Assembly (NCBI GenBank): GCA_022747635.1
Contig: JAKTNV010000041.1
Location: forward strand, 2,103,501 to 2,167,500
Direction of reading: 5' to 3'
Source: Hetaerina americana
Lineage: Eukaryota > Arthropoda > Insecta > Odonata > Calopterygidae
Length of the DNA: 64,000 bases
Each line of letters begins with the position of its first letter. Within the stretch, counting starts at the first letter, position 1. Below are positions 55,968 to 64,000 of the stretch, piece by piece. The position numbers were made by a program, and so were the translations under genes. The notes under the pieces are model-generated. The model was not told the origin of the DNA, did not search any database, and saw only the letters and a list, made by a program, of their open reading frames with translations.

Positions 55968-56222
55968 ATCCGCACATAGGTCCAGGGGTTGGACCAGAGG
56001 GCGCGGGTTTGATTCCCGGGCAAGCATCTCTGGGCACCCTCCGCTCCACCCAAGCTGCGTGATACATCGGGTACCAGATCTTCTACCCGCAGGGAAAGGC
56101 ACTGGCCCCCACTTAACACTCTAATGCGTGAATTTCACACTCCATATAGGGCTTAGTACTGGGTGCCATCAACTACCAAACCGACCTTCGGGTTGATTAC
56201 TGTGTTCATGGCCTCTTTTATT
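55968..56222 (+). mobile_element. SINE-A copy ending at (CA)n
   Basis: tRNA-like head with GGTCCAGGGGTTGGACC and box B GGGTTTGATTCCCGGGC, then GCATCTCTGGGCACCCTCCG, CCACCCAAGCTGCGTGAT, CCAGATCTTCTACCCG, CAGGGAAAGGCACTGGCCCC, GCGTGAATTTCACAC, GGGCTTAGTACTGGGTGCC, and CCGACCTTCGGGTTGATTAC. It ends at a (CA)n run. Confidence 0.8.
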
Positions 56223-56248
56223 TCACACACACACACACACACACACAT
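56222..56248. repeat. (CA)n microsatellite
   Basis: About 12 CA units at the tail of SINE-A. Confidence 0.95.
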
Positions 56249-56329
56249 TTTGCACCATCTGCCATATGCATATATATCTTGCCACATATATACACACACA
56301 TTTATGTATCTGTATATATGTAGCTCTCC

Positions 56330-56490
56330 AGTGAACCGAAAGGAAAACACTTCCAACGCAAGGTGAAAGTCCGGTTGAACCGGATTGAAAAGAACTTTCA
56401 ACCATGTGTTGGAGGTGTTTTCCCTTCGCTTCGCTGAAGAGGGCCACTTTGTGGCCGAAACACGTGTGTTAGATGCATATCCTCGTTTGC
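56330..56490 (+). mobile_element. PLE-type end with strong hammerhead-like core
   Basis: CTGAAGA (56434-56440), a perfect stem GGCCAC-TTT-GTGGCC (56442-56456) and GAAAC (56457-56461), followed by ACGTGTGTTAGATGC. Upstream an imperfect hairpin AAGTCCGGTTGAACCGG lies at about 56368-56384. No coding part is attached. Confidence 0.5.
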
Positions 56491-56880
56491 GCTCTATACC
56501 TGTGTCCAGATTCTCCCAGAAGCTGTGCCCTTTTGAGTGTGTGTGTGTTTCTTGAGTGCTTGTGTGTGTGGTTGGTCTGTGCCAGTCACAAAGCGTGTGC
56601 TTGAGAATATCCTCGAATCTTTTACCGGGGTCTTCTCTACAGCCTAATGAAACATTCCATCTCCATCTGAAATTCTTTAACGGGGTCTCACAGCCTCGTG
56701 AAGGATTTCAGTCTGGATAGTGTGCATTTGGCTGTGTGTTGGTCCCTGACGCAGATTAATATCCCGTAAACCACCACAGAGGGTATTCTGATCGAGAGGA
56801 TGTGGTTGGTCTCCGACGTGATTCCCGTTAAACCAACACAGCATTTGGTCTGACAAGAGTTGCGACTAATTATTACGGCC
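56491..56880. other. Unassigned stretch
   Basis: Contains repeated short phrases (TGTGTTGGTC, GTGGTTGGTC) and TG-rich patches. Not classified. Confidence 0.35.
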
Positions 56881-57610
56881 ATTGGAGTTTCTTCCCCTCC
56901 TCCCCTCTTATAATACAGTTCTTCTATACATTCCTTCCATCTCTGTTGGATATTTTCCGTTGCAACTTACCCGACTTATCTCTAACTGTTGGCACAGATC
57001 TTCCCGTCTTACTTCGCGATAGTGCAAACTTTCGTCGTCGATAGTGCGAACCTTCCCGTCTAGTGCAAACATTTGACCCTTCCTCCGTTAAATTTCCATA
57101 TCCTCGCACTGCGTCTTATACGACGCTTCTTTTGCTCTATATGCCACTCTTCTCAGTTTATTATTTAATTCTCAACAGCCCATTTGACCCTTCCTCCGTT
57201 AACTTTCCATATCCTCGCACTGCGTCTTATACGACGCTTCTTTTGCTCTTTATGCCACTCTTCTCAGTTTATTATTTAATTCTCAACACCCCATTTACTT
57301 CTTCCTTTTATTTTTCTGATCATCTCGTCCGTAATCCATGATTTCCTGGTCCTTTTCCTATTAAGAGTTTATTTAGTCTATTAGTTGCCACTTCCGATAT
57401 TCCTTCTTTCACATATTCCCTATATTCCTATTTTTCCTCTACAGTGCCCACCTCCCTTTCCTCCTCCCACATTTTTTCTTAAGCATGCAGATAATCCTTC
57501 CTTGTCCACGCCGTCAGTGCCTCCTTCGAATTTCTGCCAACGATTCCCTCTCCTCTACCCTAATTGCCATCATTTCCTCGCTTGTTTTTCCTTTTCCGCT
57601 ACATGGATAT
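56881..57610 (-). pseudogene. RTE-like LINE copy 8, endonuclease-RT linker, decayed
   Basis: Nucleotide match in order to the linker of copy 4 (26930-27300): ATCTCTAACTGTTGGCACAG, TTCCCGTCTTACTTCGCGA, CCTCGCACTGCGTCTTATAC, CTTCTTTTGCTCT, AGTTTATTATTTAATTCT and GATCATCTCGTCCGTAATCC. It contains an internal 111-bp tandem duplication and has no open frame. More diverged than copies 4, 6 and 9. Confidence 0.75.
57070..57291. repeat. 111-bp tandem duplication inside LINE copy 8
   Basis: CATTTGACCCTTCCTCCGTT begins at 57070 and again at 57181; the two units are almost identical up to CAACAGCC / CAACACCC. Confidence 0.92.
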
Positions 57611-58044
57611 ATCCTAGAATGAAGTGGGTGCCAGGCATAGTGGAGAAGAGGGGACTGCCCGCATATATACAAAGAAGGCGGGAAAGATTAATTCAGAGCA
57701 CTCCGCTATGAAGTCGCAATGGCCCAGAGCATTTGCGAAGTCCAGTGCCCATAGACCACAATGACCAGAATGATTGAAACTGCACTGGCAAAGAAAAAGC
57801 TTATCATACGAATTAAATCGAGTAATTGCAAGAATTCCTTCCTTCTCAAAGGACCTCGAAGAAGCAAGGGGTTACTACAATCTCTTCGTTGCAAAATATG
57901 CCTGGAACCACCGAAAATTCGAGAGCGAGAGAGTCCCTTTTCTTTTCTGTCGGTTTCCGTGTTTTTGCCTCTGTTCGCTAAGGCTAACTTCATCTGCATT
58001 ATTTTTCACATCCGTGAAACTTTCACTCAAGTCATATGATGGAT
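57611..58044. other. Unassigned stretch
   Basis: No recognised motif. Confidence 0.4.
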
Positions 58045-58335
58045 CAGAATGGTGCGATGTCTAACGTACTGGTTTCCCAGGCCAAGGGCCCGGGGTTAAA
58101 GTCTCAGCGGTAATAGACATTTTTCAGCGGTATCCTGACCCCTACTTGAGGTGCTTCGTGGGAAGCACGAAGAGTAAATACGCCGTCCGTGGGATGGGAC
58201 GTTATGCTGTTTGACCCCTAGGCGCCTTTCGTTAAGACACGAATAATATCCACGCCAGGTTTCTCGCCACCCTTCATCCTTTCCTATCCATCCCTGTGTG
58301 CAAATGACCTAAGCTGTCGGTCTCCTTCCCTAAAT
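58045..58335 (+). mobile_element. SINE-B copy
   Basis: Head with GTACTGGTTTCCCAGGCCAA and a weak box B (GGGGTTAAAGTCTC), then ATTTTTCAGCGGTATCCTGA, CCCCTACTTGAGGTGCTTCG, TACGCCGTCCGTGGGATGGG, ACGTTATGCTGTTTGACCCC, GGCGCCTTTCGTTAAGAC, ATCCACGCCAGGTTTCTCGC and CATCCTTTCCTATCC. Directly followed by LINE copy 9. Confidence 0.82.
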
Positions 58336-59285
58336 ACTACTGAGTACTTTCTTCCTCCCTTCATCCTGTCCAACATCCCTATCCTATTCCTTCCCTTTCT
58401 CTTTTGCCCAACATTCTCCCCTCAATTACAGTCTTCAACATCCCACTGCCGGTCAATACACCCTTCATCCACTTTTCCTGCCTCCATAGGATTGCTCCCA
58501 ACAAACCCCACTCTTCGCCCACCATACCAAGTACTTCCTCATTTGTTTTCTTCTCTGTCCTTTTTACCTTCTTCATTCTTCTCCACACCCACATTTCAAA
58601 AGACTCCAATCTACGTCTATCCTCCCGCCTCAATGACCACGTTTCGGCGCCGCACATAGCTACGCTCCGTATCAAAGTTTTTACGAGTCTTTTCTTAATA
58701 TCCTTAATCAACGTCCCTGTCATGAACTCCCTCCTCCTAGTAAAAGCCTCTTTGCCCAGCGCAATTCTTCTCCTCACGTCCCTACTACCTTGAACGTGTT
58801 GGTCAAAAACACTACCGAGATACGTAAACTGCTCTACCTGCTCTAGTTTTTACCCTCCTATTTTAATGTTTAGCTCAGCCTTCTTCTTTCTAGAAAACCG
58901 CATAACCTTTGTTGTATTAATATCGATTCTCATCCCATACCTGTCGCACTGAATTTCCGAATTCACTAAGCAATGCTTGCAGCCCCTTGCCTGACTGACA
59001 AACTAAAGCTTGGTTATCAGCGAACCTAACTGATTTTACGAATTCCCCGCCCACTTTCATTCCTACCTCGAGTTCTTCCCATGCCTCTTTGATCATTTAC
59101 TCTGCATACAGGTTAAACAGCGACGGTGATAATGGGCAACTCTGCCTTACACCTCTTCCTAACACTGCCCAACCTGACTCCCCGTTCCCCCCTCGCACTT
59201 GAGCAGTCTGAGACATGTACAGGTTGCGGATTAACCTCCTTTCTCTCCAATCTATTCCTATTTTCTGCAATATACTCATTAGTTT
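58336..59285 (-). pseudogene. RTE-like LINE copy 9, reverse transcriptase and C-terminus, broken
   Basis: On the minus strand, 59285 to 58336 covers [51 protein letters not shown] (Cys and Leu shifted or changed), then after a stop the FADNQALV region (catalytic Asp pair changed to Asp-Asn), KIGG and FTYLGSV, and the open C-terminal frame 58777-58379 with RRLESFEMWVWRR and EEVLGMVGEEWG. Stops and a frameshift inactivate it. The 5' end is truncated at the SINE-A boundary at 59286. Confidence 0.92.
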
Positions 59286-59520
59286 ATATAAAAAAACCAT
59301 AAACACAGAAATCAACCCGAAGGTCGGATTAGTAGGTGATGGTAGAGTTCACCCATTACTAAGCCGTATACGGCGTGTGAAATTCACACATCAGGGTAGG
59401 GGGGCCGGTTCCTTTCCCTGTGCCGGTTATGGTTTTCCAGGAAGATCTGCTACCCGAAAAATCACTTTAGTTTGGGTGAAGCAGAAGGTGCCCAGAGTGC
59501 CTTGCCCGGGAGTCGAACCC
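59286..59520 (-). mobile_element. SINE-A copy
   Basis: On the minus strand: GGGTTCGACTCCCGGGCAAG (box B), CACTCTGGGCACCTTCTGC, TTCACCCAAACTAAAGTGAT, TTTTCGGGTAGCAGATCTTC, ACCGGCACAGGGAAAGGAAC, GATGTGTGAATTTCACACG, CCGTATACGGCTTAGTAATG and CCGACCTTCGGGTTGATT, ending GTGTTTATGG and a T-run. The box A half of the head is missing; the element is cut at a (TA)n tract at its head side. Confidence 0.85.
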
Positions 59521-59535
59521 ATATATATATATATA

Positions 59536-60866
59536 CTACCTTGATCAAAAATTTCCCGGAATTTATTCAGAAAATTAAAAATACAAGTTTATTCATCTAA
59601 ATCTATATTGTCCCCTTCAAAGTAATCCCCATCGACTGCAACACACTTATGCCAGCGCTTGATCCAATCCTCGAAACATTTTTTATATTCGGTTTTCGGT
59701 ATGTCCATCAGTGCTTCCTGCGATTTTTCCATTACTTCCTCTCGGCTGCTAAAACGCGTTCCCCGTAATGGTTTTTTAACTCGATTGAACAGAAAGAAGT
59801 CACAGGGAGCCAAATCAGGTGAATTCGGTGGCTGTTGGATGGTATTTGTTGCATTTTTCGTCAAAAAATTACGAATGATGATAGCACTGTGCGATGGTGC
59901 GTTATCATGGTGCAAAATCCACGAGTTTTCTGCCCACATTTCTGGTCTCTTTCGGCGAATTGCTTCACGCAAACGTCTCATAACGCCCAAATAATACTCT
60001 TTGTTTACTGTCTGGCCTTCTGGCAAAAATTCATGATGCACTACACCGTTGTAATCCATGAAAACCGTCAGCATTGCCTTCTTTTTTGACTGAAAACGAC
60101 GTGGTTTTTTTGGTCTCGGCTCATTTGGTGAACGCCATTCACTTGCCTGATGTCTGGATTGCGTGTCGTACTCATAAACCCACGTCTCGTCTTCAGTAAT
60201 GATCCTTTTGATGAATGTGGGATCGGATTCAGCCTCGCAAATCATGTCTTTTGCGACGTCAACACGGTCTCTTTTTTGCATGAAATTGAGGTCTTTTGGC
60301 ACCAACTTTGCTGCTACACGACGGAAACCCAAATCATTAGCCACAATGTCTTGGGCGGATCCATAGGCAATGTTCAAGTCCTCCGCTATTTCTCTGATGG
60401 TTAATTTGCGGTTATTGACCAACATTTCTTTTGCTTTATCAATTTTTTCACCGACTTTCGATGTCGATGGTCTGCCACTGCGTTCATCATCTTCGATTGA
60501 CTCACGACCACTTCTGAACCGCTCGTGCCACTGGTAAACGACCGTTTTTTTAGATAATCGTTGCCGAAACACTTTTCCAACATTTCCAACGTCCGTGCGC
60601 CACTAAATCCGTTTTTTACGCAAAATTTAATACAAGTTCGTTGTTGCAAATTTAAATCCATTTCTGAAATTGTAAAAAATCGCCAACACACACAGAGATA
60701 GATGTACTCTTGGCTACGTAACTTTTGCAAATGTCAAGTTATGACACTAAGATTTAAAGGGAATATCAACAACAGATGTACCAATTTAACAAAAAAAACA
60801 GAACTCATATCGGAACGATGGGAGCGCCACACGGTGGTTATTCCGGGAACTTTTTGATCAAGGTAG
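59536..60866 (-). mobile_element. Mariner transposon, copy 2, near-identical to the 5.5-kb element
   Basis: 1331 bp, ends CTACCTTGATCAAA and TTTGATCAAGGTAG with TA on both sides (59534-59535, 60867-60868). It is inserted within TA-rich repeat DNA and lies inverted relative to copy 1. Length differs from copy 1 by exactly one base. Confidence 0.96.
59589..60661 (-). pseudogene. Mariner transposase with a one-base frameshift
   Basis: Starts MDLNLQQRTC at 60661. An A-run of eight in copy 1 (after GATTCTCT) has seven here (60545-60551), shifting the frame after about residue 38; the remaining transposase is open in the other frame from 60572 to 59589. All catalytic residues are kept in that frame (EDETW, HHDNAPSH, PDLAPCDFF). 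Amino-acid changes against copy 1 include Tyr to Phe in NGYSG, Ser to Tyr in NDSLKK, Val to Ala in VKEM and VVNDLG, and Gly to Glu just before the first catalytic Asp (TGDETW to TEDETW), the last at a normally conserved place. It is non-functional as written. Confidence 0.95.
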
Positions 60867-60874
60867 TATATATA

Positions 60875-61028
<154 letters not shown>

Positions 61029-61029
61029 T

Positions 61030-61640
61030 CATACAGTAAAGGAGCAGATTTAAATATTAAGCGAATGGATTGTGGTCCCGCGTGGTAGGCTCGAGCATCC
61101 CTAGTCGCATTTACAATCCCGCCGTCCTCCGCTGGCAGGAGTGCGCCTTCCGTTTCTGTCCTCCTCAAAAGGCGAAGGATCCCCGGGGCGCCTCCACCCT
61201 CCCACTCCCCCTTTTCAGCTCCGTGTCATTCAACACTCCCAACGCACCCATTCCCCTGCTTCGGATGACCTCGCCCTCTCCAACTTAATGCTCTCCCTTT
61301 TAGATCCCACACCTCCGGCAGAGGGGGACCGACGCCCCTGAACAGGAAGCACGGAGCCGGAAGGCGGCCCGGAGAACGGCCTCATCCCAATATTCCAAAT
61401 GGCTCCATCTGAACGTACCCTGCTTTGTTCGTCGGGCCCTCCCGCGTGAAATGCCAATTCACACTGAGTGCAGCGAGAGTAACCTCAAGATGCAAGAAGT
61501 TTCGCCCCAACCACCACCTCGAGGAATTAGATGAGGGTGTCTGTTGATGCACCCCCGTCTCGGGTTGCCTTTGTGTGGATGCTGTATGTATGTGCACATA
61601 CACACACACATATATTATGACATATATATATATATATATA
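61030..61640. other. Unassigned stretch
   Basis: No gene recognised; a short (TA)n run at 61624-61648 closes it. Confidence 0.4.
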
Positions 61641-61649
61641 TATATATAA

Positions 61650-62015
61650 ACACGGATGTAGATTTGTAGAATATAGAGACACAAAGAAAGGACACTCACA
61701 GTATGTTATTTGACGTTTCGACAGCTCGGCTGTTGTCTTCAGAATGGCGTTCTCGGGGAAGAGCGGAGAGGACGTGTGCGGGGGAGAGGTGAGGGAAGGA
61801 GAGGTAAGGGACCAATAGGAAATGAACAAGGGGGTGGGGGGTATGTAGGCAGCCATATGATGCATTCAGTGGGCTTGGTTTAGCCTGGGGGGTTTAAATG
61901 ATTGGGACACCCAGATATGTGCCATCTCGCGGGTTCTCACCTCTATTATACTAGCAGATTTGGGAAGGATTTGGGAGGTGATTGATTGTGTGATTTTACG
62001 GGTACCAGCTTCGAT
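61650..62015 (-). mobile_element. PLE-type 3' fragment with hammerhead-like core
   Basis: Minus strand: CTGAAGA (61736-61742), stem ACAGC-CGA-GCTGT (61721-61733), GAAAC (61715-61719), then the outward TGTGAGTGTCC and TGTGTCTCTATATTC blocks. On the body side GTATGTAGGC, GTTCTCACCTCTAT and GGTACCAGC resemble the region around 7420-7590, so this is the same kind of truncated PLE as at 7.2-7.75 kb. The GIY-YIG frame is not readable. Confidence 0.6.
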
Positions 62016-62029
62016 TCGACCTTCTTTGG

Positions 62030-62146
62030 AAACCATATTCGGCCGAGGGAAAGGAACTGCCCCCCCCTACCTTGATGTGTAAATTTCACACGCCGTCGGG
62101 CTTAGTGCTGGGTGAACTCTTTCATCGCCTACGAAAACGACATATA
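62030..62146 (+). mobile_element. SINE-A body fragment
   Basis: GGAAACCATATTCGGCCGAG, GGAAAGGAACTGCCCCCCC, TACCTTGATGTGTAAATTTC, ACACGCCGTCGGGCTTAGTG and CTGGGTGAACTC follow SINE-A order. The head is missing. Confidence 0.7.
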
Positions 62147-62159
62147 TATTCCCCGTCGG

Positions 62160-62215
62160 CTCTCTGGTCAGTCGTCCAACGCTACCCACCAGACTACCAC
62201 GCACTCCTATGCATA
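62160..62215 (-). mobile_element. tRNA-like SINE head, reversed
   Basis: Minus strand reads GTGGTAGTCTGGTGGGTAGC, GTTGGACGACTGACC and AGAGAGCCGACGGGG, similar to the head at 60875-60930. It is separated from the SINE-A body by a short TATATAT. Confidence 0.5.
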
Positions 62216-62419
62216 TATATTGGATGGGATGGTGGGAGAGAGCAAGATATCCCCGCATGTGGAGAAAAGAAAAGTGATCACTTATACACATTATAGAGGC
62301 ATTGCGCATTCCCGTAAATGTAACGTCTACCTACTGGATTACCGGGAGCTTCCATCCATAGATTCAAATGTATGTGCATGTACTTTTTCGAAAACGAACG
62401 CCTTTCAGCGAAGACACAA

Positions 62420-62775
62420 ATATATTTATTAACGCCGGTGTCTCAAAAAAAAATCCAAACACAGAAACATAGAGAAAGAAACTCGTGGCCAAGGTTGACG
62501 TTTCGATGGTCCAGATGTCATCAGAATGCCGTTCTCGGGGGAAGAGCGAGTAGAATATGTAGGTATATAGGAGGAAAGGGGGCGGTTGGAGTGGCAAAGG
62601 GGGTGAGAGGGGCAGATGGCTATTGGATGATTTTAGTCGCCGATGTTCAGCCCGGGAGGTTAGAAAGTGTGAGCGTTTAAGCCCCCATATGTGGGCCACC
62701 TGCGCCTGTTCTCAGGTCTATACTACTTGCGGAGGGTTCCAATTGTCGAAACAGGGAAGCAGTCGTCAAAGGATT
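62420..62775 (-). mobile_element. PLE-type 3' fragment with CTGATGA core
   Basis: Minus strand: CTGATGA (62518-62524), a short arm, then ATCGAAACGTCAACC (GAAAC at 62500-62504), followed by ACGAGTTTCTTTCTC and ATGTTTCTGTG. The body side shows GGCATTCTGATGAC, AATATGTAGGTATATAGG and CTCAGGTCTATACTACTTGC, parallel to the 61.7-kb fragment. Confidence 0.6.
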
Positions 62776-63849
62776 ATCCGTGAGAAGCAGCATAAGTAGG
62801 ATTGTAATAAGAGAGAGGAAGATGAGTGATTTTGCAGAGTGGCAGTAGATGCTCATGCTGTAGAAAAGGGTTAGTTCACCTAACTTTAAAGAGAAAGGCA
62901 AAATTGAGCTCCGAGAAGAACGCTTTAACAATGACGGGTTATAGAGAGGCTACAAGGAATGCCGACCGAGAGGGAGAGAGGAGAGATGAAGCGACCGCTC
63001 AAAGAGACCAATCCTCTTAATCACAGCCCGTGAGATTAGGATTTAGGTCAACATACTATGATGAATACATTTCTTCAGATTTCCCACGCAGGGTCACCAT
63101 GGACTATAAATTCTAGCTCACTTTGAGAGACGATGATGGAGACATATAATCAGTTACTAACACCAAGTTTATCACAACACCTTAAATACGTAGCCATGAT
63201 GTAACATTATATCTATGAGGAATTGGAAATATGTAATCGCTGTATCATGTATTTTACCAAAACGATTGGCAACGAAGAAATAACACTGTCGATAGGAATT
63301 GAAATGCATCCAGTACATGAAGTACTTGCTCCAGCACTGTGCTACAAGCCAAATGGTACAAAATGTCAACTGTCGATACATACGTTTTCCAAGAGGAATA
63401 GAGAAATTACCATAATAAAATATTTTTTTCTTTTTGCTAATGTTGAAATTGAATATTTACTACCTTTTATGTTCTTACCTAAGCTTTTCATATTTGCTAC
63501 AGACTAACAAGAATAGAATTTCGTTCCTTTCAACGTATTTTATTTATTTTATCCGTTTCGTGCCGAAGTGGGCTACAATTTTCAAGGTCATTGGAGGAGC
63601 CGCTGACGTTGGTCAATCACTGAGCTCAATATTTCGGTGAAGGGCACACACCTTGAATAAAATATTACAATGCATGGCCACGTTGGAAATGCGGCCGAAA
63701 AAGGGTGAAAGGTGCTTTTTTTAAAAAGCCCCATGGCGTAAAAATTACAACTCTAACCGAATTCTTCCGGCTTCTCCAATCTAAAATTAATGTATGTTTT
63801 ATGCAGCGGGGTATGAAAATCAGAGATGCCCCAGCCCAGAGTCATCTGA

Positions 63850-63850
<1 letters not shown>
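62776..63850. other. Unassigned stretch
   Basis: The plus-strand frame 63223-63507 (94 codons, ending in hydrophobic residues) has no known motif. Nothing else recognised. Confidence 0.4.
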
Positions 63851-63853
<3 letters not shown>

Positions 63854-63888
<35 letters not shown>

Positions 63889-63947
63889 TATGTATATATA
63901 TACATATACACATATGTATATATGTATATTGTATATGTATATATGTA

Positions 63948-64000
<53 letters not shown>
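63854..64000. repeat. (TA)n microsatellite running off the window
   Basis: TA units with CACATA and GTATATGT variants; the last 50 bases are pure TA to the window edge. Confidence 0.95.

Noticed and set aside
55433..56119. 228-codon minus-strand frame
   Set aside because: Its first part runs through SINE-A in antisense and the rest through CG-rich DNA; no coherent domain.
63223..63507. 94-codon plus frame with a hydrophobic end
   Set aside because: Could suggest a membrane segment, but there is no start context, neighbours or recognisable family.

Overview
This window looks like intergenic and intronic DNA from an arthropod nuclear genome, most likely an insect; the species cannot be fixed from the sequence. 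Reasons: no dense or operonic coding, long (TA)n microsatellites, tRNA-derived SINEs, Tc1/mariner DNA transposons with TA duplications, RTE-like and Jockey-like LINEs, and Penelope-like elements (PLEs). I recognise one probable host coding exon: the first coding exon of a polypeptide N-acetylgalactosaminyltransferase (GALNT family) on the minus strand at 30897-31363, inside a CG-rich stretch and ending at a consensus splice donor. Almost everything else I can name is mobile DNA or its remains.

Layout. 0-9.4 kb: an RTE-like LINE fragment split by a non-autonomous mariner (NA1, 33-bp perfect terminal repeats), an older non-autonomous mariner (NA2), an apparently intact mariner with a full 357-residue transposase, then (TA)n blocks, PLE end fragments with a GIY-YIG endonuclease remnant, and the best reverse transcriptase copy of the RTE-like LINE. 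9.4-29.6 kb: purine-rich DNA, a degenerate PLE (RT plus GIY-YIG), old LINE and mariner remains, a fold-back element near 23.4 kb, a second PLE remnant, and a minus-strand LINE next to a decayed mariner. 29.6-36 kb: the GALNT exon, CG-rich DNA and minisatellites, then a well-preserved tRNA-derived SINE. 36-43 kb: a second NA1 copy, a Jockey-like LINE, two very large inverted repeats set among (TA)n blocks, another LINE fragment, and a 7 x 15-bp minisatellite. 43-64 kb: mostly unassigned DNA with SINEs, LINE fragments, PLE ends and, at 59.5-60.9 kb, a second near-identical mariner in opposite orientation carrying a one-base frameshift.

How the parts relate. One RTE-like LINE family accounts for nine fragments, several of which start or stop at (TA)n tracts. 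Three transposase-bearing mariner lineages of different age are present plus two internally deleted families (NA1, two copies; NA2, three copies) in which copies share the same deletion, meaning that deleted forms were themselves mobilised. PLE-type ends recur at about ten places and many carry a (C/T)TGANGA - short hairpin - GAAA motif like the hammerhead ribozyme core known from Penelope-like retroelements. Two such ends occur as head-to-head palindromes, one perfect over 116 bp per arm. These palindromes and the ribozyme-like motifs are the most unusual signals in the window.

Limits: everything was read by eye. Boundaries of old elements are approximate, family names rest on recognised protein motifs, and many short open frames in GC-rich DNA were judged not to be genes.
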